Notes: generated from the sequence alone by a model not told the origin. Positions 17,214 to 26,764 are shown, counted from the stretch's first letter. The stretch is DNA of 58,200 nucleotides from Planctomycetota bacterium (GCA_021776925.1 JAJFFB010000186.1:1-58200); one strand, 5' to 3'. Program-made: numbers and translations.

Positions 17214-19070
17214 TCAAAGAGAGAGACCGGTCAGCAGCGGAATGCCGAAATAGGCGATGATCAGACACAGGATGCTGACCGGCACCCCGGCCTTGACGTA
17301 ATCAGAGAATTTGTAGCCGCCGGGCCCGTAGACCATCAGATTGGACTGGTGGCCGACCGGGGTGGCGAAGGAAATCGAAGAGCCGAAGGCCACCGCCAGG
17401 ATGAAGGCGCGCATCAGCGGTTCCGCATCGGCGGGCGACAACTGCTCCAGATCGCTGACGCTGCGCGCCGAGTTGATCGCGATCGGGGTCAGCAACACCG
17501 CCACCGCCTGGTTGGAGATGAAGTTGGTCAATACCGCGCACAAGGTGAGCAGGCCGCCGAGCACCACGATGGGCCCGAAACCAAGCAGGCTGTCGACCAG
17601 ACCTCCGGCCAGCCAGTGCGCCGCTCCGGACTGGTCGAGCGCCTTGCCCAGACCAATGGTGCCGACTATGAACAACAGGATCGGCCAGTCGATCGCGTTG
17701 TAGGCCTTGCGCGTGGTCAGGCAGCCGCTCGCCACCATCGATAGCGCACCGAACAGCGCCACCACCGGCAGCAGGTGGCCGACGTGGGCGAGCGAGCACA
17801 GGCTGAACAGCAGCATGACCAGGCAGGCGATGCCCAGCGCCACCCGCGCCTTGCCGCGCAGCACCACCCAGTCGTGCGCGCCGGTGAGCAGGAAGAAGTC
17901 ATTGCGCGCGCGGATGCGTGCCTGCGAGCTCTCGTCACCACACACCAGCAACAGGTCGCCGGCGTGCAGCACCTGCGCCGAGGCGCGTTCGCGGATGTGA
18001 CGACCGTCACGCAGCACCGCAACGGTGAGGGCTCCGTAGTCGCGCCACAGATGCAGGTCGCCGACCGTGCGCCCGACGATCGCCGAGTGCGGAGCGATGG
18101 CGAGTTCAAAGAACTGCATCGACTTGGGGTCGAAACGCGACTGATTGAACAGCTTGAGGCCGAACTCGTCCTGGAGTCCGAACAGCGTGTCGACGTTGCC
18201 GCGCAGCATGATCACGTCGCCTTGTTTGATCGTGTGCCCGGAGTATGGGGGCATGATCATGGCGTCGTGGCGGGCGTAGAACAGCAGTTCGGCGCGGGTG
18301 TCCTTGAAGACCTCGTCGTAGGGGCGGTCGAGCAGCGGCGACTTCGGGCCGATGGTCAATTCGGTGACGTATTCGCGCTCGCCGGTGCCGGCCATCATCG
18401 TCGACAGCGACTGGCGTTCGGGCAGCAGCTTGCGCGCGAAGACCGCAATGAACAGCACCCCCGCCAGCAGGATCGGCAGGCCCACCGGCGACATCTCGAA
18501 CATGCCGAGCGGGTCTTCGCCGAGCGACACCGCGGTGCCGGAAACCAGCAGGTTGGTCGAGGTGCCGACCAGAGTCACCATGCCGCCGAGGATCGAGGCG
18601 AAGGCCATCGGGATCATCAGCCGCGAGGCCGCCACCCCGGTCTTTTGCGCCATGCCGATCAGGATCGGGATGAACACCACCACCACGCCGGTGTTGTTGA
18701 GGAAGGCCGACAGCAGCCCGGCGATCAACGACACCAGCAGGATCATGCGGCGCTCGCGGTTGGCGCTGGACTTCATCACCCCACGGGCGAGGAATTCGAC
18801 CGCGCCGGTGCGGGTCAGGCCTTCGCCGATCACATAGAGCGAGGCGATGGCGAGCACCGCCGGGTTGCCGAAACCGGTCAGGGCGTCGTTTACCCCCAGC
18901 AGGCTCTCTTCTGGGTCGAAGCCCGGCTTGACCAGGCGCATGATTTCGCCGAGCGCCACCAGAGCGATCAGCACACCGAGTCCGATCGCGTCAAGGGTCG
19001 CTTTTTCCCGTACCAGCAGGTACAGGAGCAACCCCGTGACGACGAGGACCAGAATGCCTTCAAGACCCAT
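17214..19070 (-). CDS. SLC13/DASS-family anion transporter with two RCK_C domains
   Basis: The 618-residue inner-membrane protein has about six helices, then a soluble insert of about 210-400 with two TrkA_C/RCK_C units (TELTIGPKSPLLDRPYDEV and FELAIAPHSAIVGRTVGDL), then about six further helices. Family substrate motifs are FLNNTGVVVVF and VGTSTNLLVSG in the first half and TNFISNQAVAVLLTP and VGHQSNLMVYG in the second. Members move sulfate, dicarboxylates or other anions with sodium; the substrate is not predictable here. A TAACAT hexamer lies 9 nt before the ATG. It is a single gene. Confidence 0.88.
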   Translation of the reverse strand: MGLEGILVLVVTGLLLYLLVREKATLDAIGLGVLIALVALGEIMRLVKPGFDPEESLLGVNDALTGFGNPAVLAIASLYVIGEGLTRTGAVEFLARGVMKSSANRERRMILLVSLIAGLLSAFLNNTGVVVVFIPILIGMAQKTGVAASRLMIPMAFASILGGMVTLVGTSTNLLVSGTAVSLGEDPLGMFEMSPVGLPILLAGVLFIAVFARKLLPERQSLSTMMAGTGEREYVTELTIGPKSPLLDRPYDEVFKDTRAELLFYARHDAMIMPPYSGHTIKQGDVIMLRGNVDTLFGLQDEFGLKLFNQSRFDPKSMQFFELAIAPHSAIVGRTVGDLHLWRDYGALTVAVLRDGRHIRERASAQVLHAGDLLLVCGDESSQARIRARNDFFLLTGAHDWVVLRGKARVALGIACLVMLLFSLCSLAHVGHLLPVVALFGALSMVASGCLTTRKAYNAIDWPILLFIVGTIGLGKALDQSGAAHWLAGGLVDSLLGFGPIVVLGGLLTLCAVLTNFISNQAVAVLLTPIAINSARSVSDLEQLSPADAEPLMRAFILAVAFGSSISFATPVGHQSNLMVYGPGGYKFSDYVKAGVPVSILCLIIAYFGIPLLTGLSL

Positions 19071-19110
19071 ACCGGCATCATGTTAGCGGCCGCGGCGGGC
19101 GGCCAGAATG

Positions 19111-21468
19111 CTATTCAACCGTCTCGACCGGGGCGCGCAGGTCGCCGACGCTGTCGATCAGGCGCCAGGCCTGGGATTCGCTTTCCTGGACCAGCGCGAC
19201 GCCGGCGAGGAAATCGCTGCCGAAACTGAATTCGCCCGAAATCACCGAGCGCCCTTGGGCATCGAGATAGTGCAGCACGTTGTCGCCATCGACCACCGTG
19301 GCCATGCCTTCGACGTGGGTGGAACCCATGGTGTACTGCAACGGCACCACCACCTCACCGGCGAGATCGACGTAGCCGACCAGCCCGTCTTTGCGCACCG
19401 GCGCCAGGCCGGAAGCGAAGTCCCCCGCCCAGTCATAGGCGGCTGCGATTACGGTCTCGCCGCTGCGGTCGATGTAGCCCCACAGGCCGTCGCTCTGGAT
19501 GATCGCCCGATCCTGATGGAAATCACCGACCGCCGCATAGCGCGCCGGCAGCATGCTCTTGCCATCGCGGTCGATGTAGCCGAGCAGTCCGGTGCCAGGA
19601 TCGAGCACCACGCACCAGCCGCCGTGGAAGGCCGCGGTGTTGGTGTAACGCGGGGGAACGACCCATTTCCCGCGCAGGTCGATGAATCCATAGAGGCCGT
19701 CCTTGCGCACCGAGGCGAGACCCTCGGAAAAGGGCCGCGCGTCCTGGAAGACGCCTTCGAAGGCGGTGTCGAAGGTCTGTGGATCCCAGAAGGTGACGCC
19801 GACCTCTTCGTCTGTCATCGGCTGCGGCAGGAGTTCTTCGGCGGTCGATGGAATCTCCTCGTGGGGCCCGATGCCGTGCAATTCCAGCTTGAGCGGATCG
19901 CCGAACTGGGTGCATTGGTAATAACTGGGGGCATCCACCCGCAGGCGCCCGGCCAGCGAAGGCATGTCGCGATTGAGGATGCGTAGCAGACGCACGTCGT
20001 CGCGGATGCGGCCGGTGTTGACGATCGACAAGGCGGTGCCGAGATCGGGCTCGCCTTCGAAATAGTATTCAGCCAGCACGTCGGCCTCGACCAGAGTGAA
20101 GTCGCGATTGGCCGCGGAGATCCTGTCGTACAAAACCGGAATCTCAACCGCGTAGACGAAATGGGATTCGCTGTCGACACCGCTGTCGACGACTACTTCG
20201 GCACCCTTATGCGCCCGCGCGCGCGCCAGGGCTTCGAAGCGGTCACGATAAACACCGGCAACCTCACCGAGTTCGATCTGTTGCGGATCGGCGATGAAGC
20301 GGTCGATCTGGCCGACTGAGTTGCCGACCTTCTCGGCCGCCAGCTCCAGTTCCCAGGTCTGCACCGGGTAGCGGCGTGGGTTCCACAGTTGCCGGCCGTC
20401 GCGGCCGATCCAGCAGATGTCGTCGCGGATTTTGACCAGGGCGACCTCGCCTTCGAAATCGCCAGCGTAGGAAAAGTCGGCATCGATCACCCAATTCCCC
20501 TGGGTATCCAGATAACCGTAGCGGCCGCTGCCTTGTCGGCGCGCCGCGGCGAGGCCGCCGTGAAAAGCGAAGGCCTCGGACAGTTCTGCGGGCTGCGTCA
20601 GGCTGCCGTCGGTTTTGAGATAGGCCCAGCGACCCGGTTCCGCCCCGTCTTCCCAGTCGTTCCCGCCATCGCCGACGCTGCCGCCATCGCCATCGCCGTG
20701 ATCGTCTCGTTCTTTCTCCCGCCCGGGTCGCTCAAGTTGCACCGCCAGCGGGCCGACCTCGCGCGGCATCGCGACCGCCGTGAACCACTCGTCGCGGCGC
20801 GGCCGGCCATCGTCTTCGAGGATGCGGTAGTGGTCGTCGCGCCCGACTTCCTGGTGAGCAAATGCGCCTGGAATGCGCACCAGCTTGCCGTCAACGCGGA
20901 ACACCTCCTTGCCATCGGTACGGATCGCACGCGCATAGGAGGAGTTGGTCGCCGACAACCCGAACTGGACGAAGTCATAGGCCGCCAGGCCTTGATGGAA
21001 ACTGGAGGGCAGGCCCAGGATCAAGGCCTCGCGGATCACCAGCTCGCCGGCCAGATTCAGGTATCCGCCGGCCTTGCCGTCGAACACCGCGGCCATGCCT
21101 TCTGAATAGTCCCCCACCTCCGTCCACTGCGCTTCGCCGCCGACCCAGGCGCCCTCGCGATCCAAGAAACCCCAGCGCACCTGGTCGCTGTCGAGCGCCA
21201 CCGCGGCGCGCCCCTCGATGAAGTCGTGCGCGCGCGCGAAGGTGCCGACGAAGGCCTGCGCCCCCGTTGGATCGATGTAGTGCCAGCTTCCTTCGACGAG
21301 AACTGCGGCCAGATCCATGTGAAAGGGGCGCGCGAGGTGATAGCGAAAAGGAATCACCTCGGTGCCGTCTCGGTCGACGTATCCCCAGCGCCCGCTGACG
21401 CACACCGGCAGCAATTCCGCGGCCTGGACCTGCGGTGCCATGGCCAAAAGCAAGGTGGTCAGGAGCAT
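19111..21468 (-). CDS. Secreted WG-repeat protein
   Basis: The 785-residue protein has a signal peptide (MLLTTLLLAMAPQVQA). About eleven WG (KWG) repeats of 36-40 residues follow the pattern GxWGYIDxxG...VIPxxYxxAxxF. They form an N-terminal block (about 20-190), a middle block (about 290-380) and a C-terminal block (about 610-785). A non-repeat region at about 385-600 separates the last two blocks. WG repeats are beta-hairpin repeats of unknown ligand in secreted bacterial proteins. I chose the ATG at 21468 because it opens a clean signal peptide; the longer frame to 21627 overlaps the FDH gene. It lies 41 bp downstream of fdhA on the same strand and might be read through from it. Confidence 0.8.
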   Translation of the reverse strand: MLLTTLLLAMAPQVQAAELLPVCVSGRWGYVDRDGTEVIPFRYHLARPFHMDLAAVLVEGSWHYIDPTGAQAFVGTFARAHDFIEGRAAVALDSDQVRWGFLDREGAWVGGEAQWTEVGDYSEGMAAVFDGKAGGYLNLAGELVIREALILGLPSSFHQGLAAYDFVQFGLSATNSSYARAIRTDGKEVFRVDGKLVRIPGAFAHQEVGRDDHYRILEDDGRPRRDEWFTAVAMPREVGPLAVQLERPGREKERDDHGDGDGGSVGDGGNDWEDGAEPGRWAYLKTDGSLTQPAELSEAFAFHGGLAAARRQGSGRYGYLDTQGNWVIDADFSYAGDFEGEVALVKIRDDICWIGRDGRQLWNPRRYPVQTWELELAAEKVGNSVGQIDRFIADPQQIELGEVAGVYRDRFEALARARAHKGAEVVVDSGVDSESHFVYAVEIPVLYDRISAANRDFTLVEADVLAEYYFEGEPDLGTALSIVNTGRIRDDVRLLRILNRDMPSLAGRLRVDAPSYYQCTQFGDPLKLELHGIGPHEEIPSTAEELLPQPMTDEEVGVTFWDPQTFDTAFEGVFQDARPFSEGLASVRKDGLYGFIDLRGKWVVPPRYTNTAAFHGGWCVVLDPGTGLLGYIDRDGKSMLPARYAAVGDFHQDRAIIQSDGLWGYIDRSGETVIAAAYDWAGDFASGLAPVRKDGLVGYVDLAGEVVVPLQYTMGSTHVEGMATVVDGDNVLHYLDAQGRSVISGEFSFGSDFLAGVALVQESESQAWRLIDSVGDLRAPVETVE

Positions 21469-21509
21469 GGCGGTCTCTTTCAGCAGATCAGGGTCAGCGT
21501 TTCGGTCTA

Positions 21510-24191
21510 TCAAGAGGTCAGGATGCGCACCGCGGTGACCTTGTATTCGGGCACCCCGATTTCTGGATCCTTGCCGTCGCCGGTGAGCACGTTGGCACTG
21601 GCTTCGGCGAAGTGCATGGGCATCCATAGCACTCCGGCGTGCACGCGGTCGGTGACTTCGGCGCGCACTTCGATCTCGCCACGGCGCGAAGCCATGGTCA
21701 GACGGTCTCCGTGCTTGAGACCGAGCGCGCGCGCGTCATCGGGCGACACCTCGACAAAGGGATGTCCCTGTTTTTCGTTGTGGCCCTCGCTGCGCCGTGT
21801 CTGGGTGGCGGCGTTGTAGTGGTAGAGGGTGCGCCCGGTGGTCAGCAGCAAGGGATATTCAGCGCAGGTCTCTTCCCACGGCGGCACGTGGTCCAGTCCA
21901 TAAAGCAGCCCCTTGCCGCGGATCGGCGCACCCTGGTGCAGAAAGCGGGTGCCAGGATGGTCGCGGTCGGGACACGGCCACTGGATGCCGAGCTCCTCGA
22001 TGCGGTCATAGCGTATGCCGTGGAACTTGGGGCTGAGATCGGCGAATTCATCCCACACTTGCGCCGGGCTTTGTTCACCCCAGTCGCTGCCGAGCGCCTT
22101 GGCCACCTGCTGCAGGATCCACAAGTCGGTGCGCGCCTGGCCGGGCGGATCGAGCGCCTTGCGCACGCGTTGCACGCGGCGTTCCGAGTTGGTGAAGGTG
22201 CCATCCTTTTCGGCGAAGCAGCTCGCCGGCAGGACCACGTCGGCGTACAGACGCCCGGTCTCGTTGAGGAAGATGTCCTGCAGGACAACGAAGTCGAGCT
22301 GCTCGAAGCCGCGGTTGACCTTGGCCGCGTTGGGTTCCGACAGCACCGGGTCCTCGCCCATGATAAAAAAGGCCTTGACGCTGCCATCGAGCATGCCGCT
22401 CATCATCTGGTCGAGGCGCAAGCCGGGCACCGCAGAAAGCTCGGTCTCCCACGCGGCGCTGAACTTGGCGCGGACCTCGGCGTCGGCGACCTCCTGGTAA
22501 CCGGGCAGGTAGACCGGATTGTTGCCGACGTCGTTGCAGCCCTGCACGTTGTTCTGACCGCGCAGCGGGTTCACACCCGAAGCCTCGCGACCGATGTGGC
22601 CGGTGATCAGCGCCAGGTTGGAGAGCGCGCGCACGTTGTCGACGCCGCACACGTGCTCGGTGATGCCGAGCGTGTAGTAGATGCCCGCCTTTTCGGTCTG
22701 CGCGTAGATGCGCGCGGCGCGGCGGATGTCACCGGCGCCGACCCCGCACACCTCCGCGGCGCGCTCAGGCGACCATGCAGCGGTGGAAGCGGCGAATTCG
22801 TCGAAGTTCTCGGTCAGCGCCTCGATGTAGGCACGATCCTGCAGCCCCTCGCTCAAGATCACCTGCGACATCGCCAGCAGCAGCGGGATGTCGGTGCCCG
22901 GCCGCAGCTGCAGATGGATGTGCGCGCGCTCGGCCAGCCAGGTGCGGCGCGGGTCGGCGACGATCAGTTGCGCGCCCCGGCGCAGCGCGGTCTTCATGCG
23001 CAGCGCCAACACCGGGTGCGCTTCGGTGGTGTTGCTACCGATGACGAACATGCACTCGGTGTCCTCGATCTCGGCCATCGAGTTGGTCATCGCTCCGGCG
23101 CCCAACGACCTGACCAGGCCGTATACGGTGGGTGCGTGTCAGGTCGCCGCGCAGCTGTGCACGTTGTTGGTACCGGCCGCGGCGCGCGCCAGCTTCTGCA
23201 ACAGGTAGACGTCTTCGTTGGTGCAACGGCTCGAGGCGAGAAAGGCGAGCGCGTCGGGCCCGTGTTGCTGTTTGACTGCGCCCAGACCGTCGGCAACGCG
23301 GGCCAGAGCTTCTTCCCAGCTCGCCGGGTGCAGCTCACCGTCGTCGCCGCGCAGCAGCGGTTCGGTCAGGCGGTCCGGATGATGAATGAAGTCGAAAGCG
23401 AAGCGACCCTTGTTGCACAGGTGGCCGTCGTTGGCGCCGACCCCGGTCTCGGCGGTGACCTTGATCACGCGGCCGTCCTTGACGTTGAGATCAAGGCTGC
23501 AGCCCACCCCGCAATAGGTGCAGATGGTGCTGGTCTTGGCGCACTCCTGCTCGGTGACCGCGCCGTTGCGGGTGGCCTGTTTTTCGTACAGCGCGCCGGT
23601 CGGACAGGTCGACACGCAGCCGCCGCACAACTCACAAGTGGTGTCGAGGAAACTCTTGCCCTGGGTCGGCTGCACCAGCGCGTTGCCGCCCTGGCCGGCG
23701 TGTTCGAGCGCGGTGCATTGCATGACTTCGTCGCAGTAACGCACGCAGCGATCGCACAGGATGCAGGCGCCGGGATTGAAACCGATGAAGCGGTTGCGGT
23801 CGTCATAGGCGCCGCGACGATCGAACCGCAAGGAGGGCTGCTCGACGCCGTACTCGACCGCGTAGCGTTCCAGTTCGTTGTCCTTGACGGCGACGTCCTG
23901 GTAGTGATCGGCGAGCAGCATGTCGACCATGGTGCGGCGCACGCGCTGCAGACGTTCGCCGCCGCAGTTCACCACCATGCCGTCGGCGCAGGTGGTTTTG
24001 CACGCCGGCACCGGGCGCCGCGTTCCTTCGAGGTCGACCAGGCACATGCGGCAGCCGCCGAAAGGGTCGAGCCGGTCGTCGTGGCACAGGGTCGGGATTT
24101 CGATGCCGGCGGCGCGGGCGGCGTCGAGCAGCGTATCGCCCTCGGCCACCTCGAGGGTACGTCCGTCCAGCGTGATGCGAGCCTCGGTCAT
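21510..24191 (-). CDS. fdhA: Formate dehydrogenase alpha subunit, selenoprotein (in-frame TGA = Sec)
   Basis: The 893-residue enzyme oxidises formate to CO2 (or the reverse). Domain order: 2Fe-2S ferredoxin domain (about 1-75, CHDDRLDPFGGCRMC), a NuoG-type Fe-S region, two 4Fe-4S clusters (CILCDRCVRYC, CELCGGCVSTC), the CTYCGVGC cluster of the molybdopterin domain near 222, then the bis-MGD catalytic domain and a C-terminal dinucleotide-binding domain. Codon 351 is TGA (23141-23139) in SCAAT-U-HAPTVYG, exactly where Sec/Cys-His occurs in FdhF-type enzymes. The frame resumes perfectly with LGAGAMTNSMAEI, and NPLRGQNNVQG is intact. A SECIS-like hairpin follows the TGA. The N-terminal architecture is that of NAD-linked FDH (FdsA type), which needs a NuoF-like partner; one lies at 28143-29471. 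TAGACT overlaps the upstream stop 9 nt before the ATG. Confidence 0.93.
23107..23138 (-). promoter_or_regulatory. Bacterial SECIS element downstream of the Sec codon
   Basis: Immediately after the TGA, read on the minus strand, the segment at 23120-23107 folds as GGCCUG-GU-CAGGUC, a 6-bp stem with a GU loop. It exposes the GGUC motif seen in the apical loop of E. coli fdhF SECIS. Flanking bases (CCCACC and GUUGGG) can extend the stem imperfectly. The GGU begins 23 nt after the TGA, within the range known for bacterial SECIS elements. It would bind SelB to recode UGA. Confidence 0.75.
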
Positions 24192-24203
24192 CGAAGCCCC
24201 AGT

Positions 24204-25556
24204 CTAAATCATCGAGTCGCGCTCCGATCCAGTTGCGAAGCTGGCCTGGCCAGAGGTCACCGGCCGCCGCTGCAGCACGTGTACCAGCGCGCTGAACAAC
24301 ATCACCGCTACCGCCAGCAACAGCAGGCCGGTCAGGCGCGCAAGTACGTCGTTGCCGCTGAAGATCGCCATGCCGCCCACCACCAGGCTCGCCAGGTGGA
24401 CGAAGAAGCCAGCGCGGATGCGCCCCTGCGGCAGCAGTTCGCGTATCGATGGCACCGCCTCCAGGCCGATCCGCGCCGAATAACGGTGGAACCAGACCAG
24501 GAAAGGAACGATGCGGGTGAGCATGCCATGGAGCACCAGGCCGGCCCAGCCCCACAGCACCAGCCAGGCGAAGAGCACCGGTCCGCGGGCGCCGAACAGA
24601 CCTGGGGCGCACGCCCACAGGATCCAGCCCACGGCGATGAGCAGCGCGGTCACCATGCCGCCGTACCAGAACAACAGGCTGGCGTCGCTGCGCCGTCGTT
24701 GCCGCTGTGCCAGTCGCGTCATCACCGAGAGCGGGTGCATGATCCAAACCGCGAGCACCGCCGGCAAGCACGCCAGGCGCAGGTAAAGCGGTGCCAGCGA
24801 TCGGACCCCAGCCAGATCCGCCGCCTGACCGAGCAGCAACAGCAACACGCTGGTTCCAAGCAAGCCCAGCAGGGTCGCGCTGAAACGCGCCGGCCAAGCC
24901 GCCGCCAGATAAAACATCGGCACCACCTGCCAGGACACCGCGACCAACAGGCCACCGATCCACCCCAGCAGGGCCAGATTGAGGTGGACCTCGAGGCGCA
25001 CCGCGCGTCCGGCGCCCGGTTGCCCGGTGGCCAGGCCGAATGCCGCCCACAGGCCGAGGGCGACCACCGCCGCCAGGGCCAGCAGCGCCAGGCGCATCCC
25101 GTGCACCGTATGGGTCACAGTGGGTGCGCCCAGCAGGGCCCCCCCCACCGGCACCAGGAATAGCAGCATGGCCACGCCGATCAACGCCGCGCCGACGCCG
25201 ATCATGTCTGGCTGAGCGGCCAGCAGTCCTGGGCAGAACAAAGCGAGGCCGCCGAGCAGCAGCGCGTGAACCAGATGGCCAAGGCGGATGTGTGCCACCG
25301 AAGCACCCGCCACCACCGGCACCATCTGGTAGAGCGCCCCGAGCATGACCATGCCCACCACACCCAAGGTTCCCAGATGGGCCAACGCCATGGTCGCCGG
25401 CGACCAGCGGCTGAGCAGTAGCTCGGATCCCCCCTCCAGCAACAGCGCTCCGGCGACGCCGATGGCCCACGGCGCGGTCAGGAAGAAGCCCGCCGGTACG
25501 GCCAGGGGGGGGGCTTGTTCCAGCGACAGGCCGCCGTTGGACGGAAAGCCGCTCAT
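24204..25556 (-). CDS. 12-TM membrane protein, NnrS-like / heme-copper oxidase subunit I-like
   Basis: The 450-residue protein has about twelve hydrophobic helices and several helix-embedded histidines (AHLGTLGVVG, GHLVHALL, THTVHGM, EVHLNLALLGW, IMHPLSV, VLHGML, WFHRY). This layout resembles NnrS, a heme- and copper-containing membrane protein tied to nitric oxide stress, and the CcoN-like superfamily. The assignment is by pattern, not by a search. The ATG overlaps the TGA of the TetR-DUF2249 gene (ATGA), so the two are coupled; fdhA starts 12 bp after its stop. A nine-G/C run near the N-terminus (AQAPPLAV region) is in frame. Confidence 0.72.
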   Translation of the reverse strand: MSGFPSNGGLSLEQAPPLAVPAGFFLTAPWAIGVAGALLLEGGSELLLSRWSPATMALAHLGTLGVVGMVMLGALYQMVPVVAGASVAHIRLGHLVHALLLGGLALFCPGLLAAQPDMIGVGAALIGVAMLLFLVPVGGALLGAPTVTHTVHGMRLALLALAAVVALGLWAAFGLATGQPGAGRAVRLEVHLNLALLGWIGGLLVAVSWQVVPMFYLAAAWPARFSATLLGLLGTSVLLLLLGQAADLAGVRSLAPLYLRLACLPAVLAVWIMHPLSVMTRLAQRQRRRSDASLLFWYGGMVTALLIAVGWILWACAPGLFGARGPVLFAWLVLWGWAGLVLHGMLTRIVPFLVWFHRYSARIGLEAVPSIRELLPQGRIRAGFFVHLASLVVGGMAIFSGNDVLARLTGLLLLAVAVMLFSALVHVLQRRPVTSGQASFATGSERDSMI

Positions 25557-26716
25557 GGTGTCTGGTTGGCTGTTTCAGGCCCGCACGCATCCATGGGCGG
25601 GCGGTGGACCAGGATCAGCGCCTGGCCAGCGCCGCAGTCCAACAAGCGCCACTGCAGACCCCGCTCGGCAAGCCGCGGCAAAAGCAACTGCGGTGTCCGT
25701 GGCACCCGGGCGAGCAGATTCTGACCCGCTTCCAGGCCAGCGCACAGGAGCAGGATACGTTCCATCGGACCAGGTGCTTCGAGGTTGCACAAATCAACCA
25801 GCGTGCACCCTGGTGCCTGGATTTCGATGCGCCACAGATGCGGCCCGTCGGCCCTGACCAGGGTGCGGAAGCCGCGCCCGTGCAAAACGCCCAGCAATGG
25901 ATCGGGGCGGAATGGGGCGACCAGCAGCAGAAGCCCCTGCCTGGGCAGGGAGTCCAGACGCTGCAGGATGTGCTGCAGGGGATCGGTGCCTTCGTCCAGC
26001 AGCGGACGCACGTCAAGTTCCTGCAGGGCGTTGCCTACGCCTCTTGATCCAGGCACGGTTGAAACACCTGGGTCCGGGGCAGCGGATGCAGAGTCCATCG
26101 CCGCCAGGCCAGCGCACCAGAAATCGACCAACTCCATTGCCGCCGTGTGGTCGGCGGCAGCGTCCTGCAACAAGCGGCGTTGCAGCAGGCTGCCCTGCAC
26201 CAGGGCGACCAGCAGCCTTGCCGAACGCTCCGGATCCAACTCAGGATTCAAAGCTGGGCCCTGTCCTGCAAGAGACCCAGACTCCGGACCGCCCGCGGTC
26301 TGCGCGGTACGCACCAGCTCGGCCACCAGATTGCGCTGCATCGAAACCAGCAGGCGCAGGTCGCGGCCGAATCCCTGCTTCTCGCTTGCCACGGCGAGGT
26401 CGTGGTAGAGCAGGCGCGGCAGCCCGGGCATTTCTTCCACGGTGCGGAACAGGCCGGCCACCAGGACACGGACTCCGTCCATTCCCCCCGCCTGCAGGGC
26501 CTCGGCGATCACCGGCTGCAAGGTCTCGCGCACCCGCGCCACCACCGCGGCCAGGATCGCGTCGCGGGATGGGTAATGGCGAAACAGCGCCGGCTGCGAA
26601 ATGCCGACCTGGCGCGCCAGGGCGCGGGTGGTCAAACGCGCGACCGGGGCGACGGCGAGCATTTCGAGCGCACAATCGACGATCTGAGCGCGGCGCTGGG
26701 AGGTGGGCAGACGCAA
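25553..26716 (-). CDS. TetR-family regulator fused to two tandem DUF2249 domains
   Basis: The 387-residue protein has a TetR DNA-binding domain (about 8-55, with TRALARQVGISQPALFRHYPS) and an all-helical TetR C-domain to about 205. A linker is followed by two DUF2249 (TusA/SirA-like) units at about 234-299 (ELDVRPLLDEGTDPLQHIL) and 307-372 (LVDLCNLEAPGPMERIL). DUF2249 usually occurs alone or with hemerythrin or Ric-type proteins linked to NO, oxygen or sulfur metabolism. I start at TTG 26716 because no ATG/GTG is in frame between the operator palindromes and the HTH. It is the first gene of the operon with the NnrS-like gene and fdhA, divergent from a hemerythrin gene, and probably binds the palindromes at 26738-26764. 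Ligand unknown. Confidence 0.82.
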   Translation of the reverse strand: MRLPTSQRRAQIVDCALEMLAVAPVARLTTRALARQVGISQPALFRHYPSRDAILAAVVARVRETLQPVIAEALQAGGMDGVRVLVAGLFRTVEEMPGLPRLLYHDLAVASEKQGFGRDLRLLVSMQRNLVAELVRTAQTAGGPESGSLAGQGPALNPELDPERSARLLVALVQGSLLQRRLLQDAAADHTAAMELVDFWCAGLAAMDSASAAPDPGVSTVPGSRGVGNALQELDVRPLLDEGTDPLQHILQRLDSLPRQGLLLLVAPFRPDPLLGVLHGRGFRTLVRADGPHLWRIEIQAPGCTLVDLCNLEAPGPMERILLLCAGLEAGQNLLARVPRTPQLLLPRLAERGLQWRLLDCGAGQALILVHRPPMDACGPETANQTP

Positions 26717-26737
26717 GGCTGGACTCCGTAGTGATCG

Positions 26738-26764
26738 TATGATATCATAAGATATCGATCGATA
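26738..26764. promoter_or_regulatory. Twin palindromic operator between TetR-DUF2249 and hemerythrin genes
   Basis: Two perfect 12-bp palindromes, TATGATATCATA (26738-26749) and TATCGATCGATA (26753-26764), have centres 15 bp apart on an A/T-rich island in GC-rich DNA. TANNNT hexamers for both directions (e.g. TATCAT 26743-26748 and TAAGAT 26748-26753 on plus, TATGAT 26749-26744 on minus) lie inside them, so a bound regulator would block both promoters. The neighbouring TetR regulator is the obvious candidate. Confidence 0.7.

Noticed and set aside
23139..23141. TGA in fdhA as a nonsense mutation or sequencing error
   Set aside because: It falls exactly on the catalytic Sec position, both flanks stay in frame and conserved, and a SECIS-like hairpin follows. 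Selenocysteine is the simpler reading.
21639..25163. 1174-codon open frame on the plus strand opposite fdhA and the NnrS-like gene
   Set aside because: It is a shadow of GC-rich codons on the opposite strand. It has no recognisable motifs and runs across two real genes with strong family matches.
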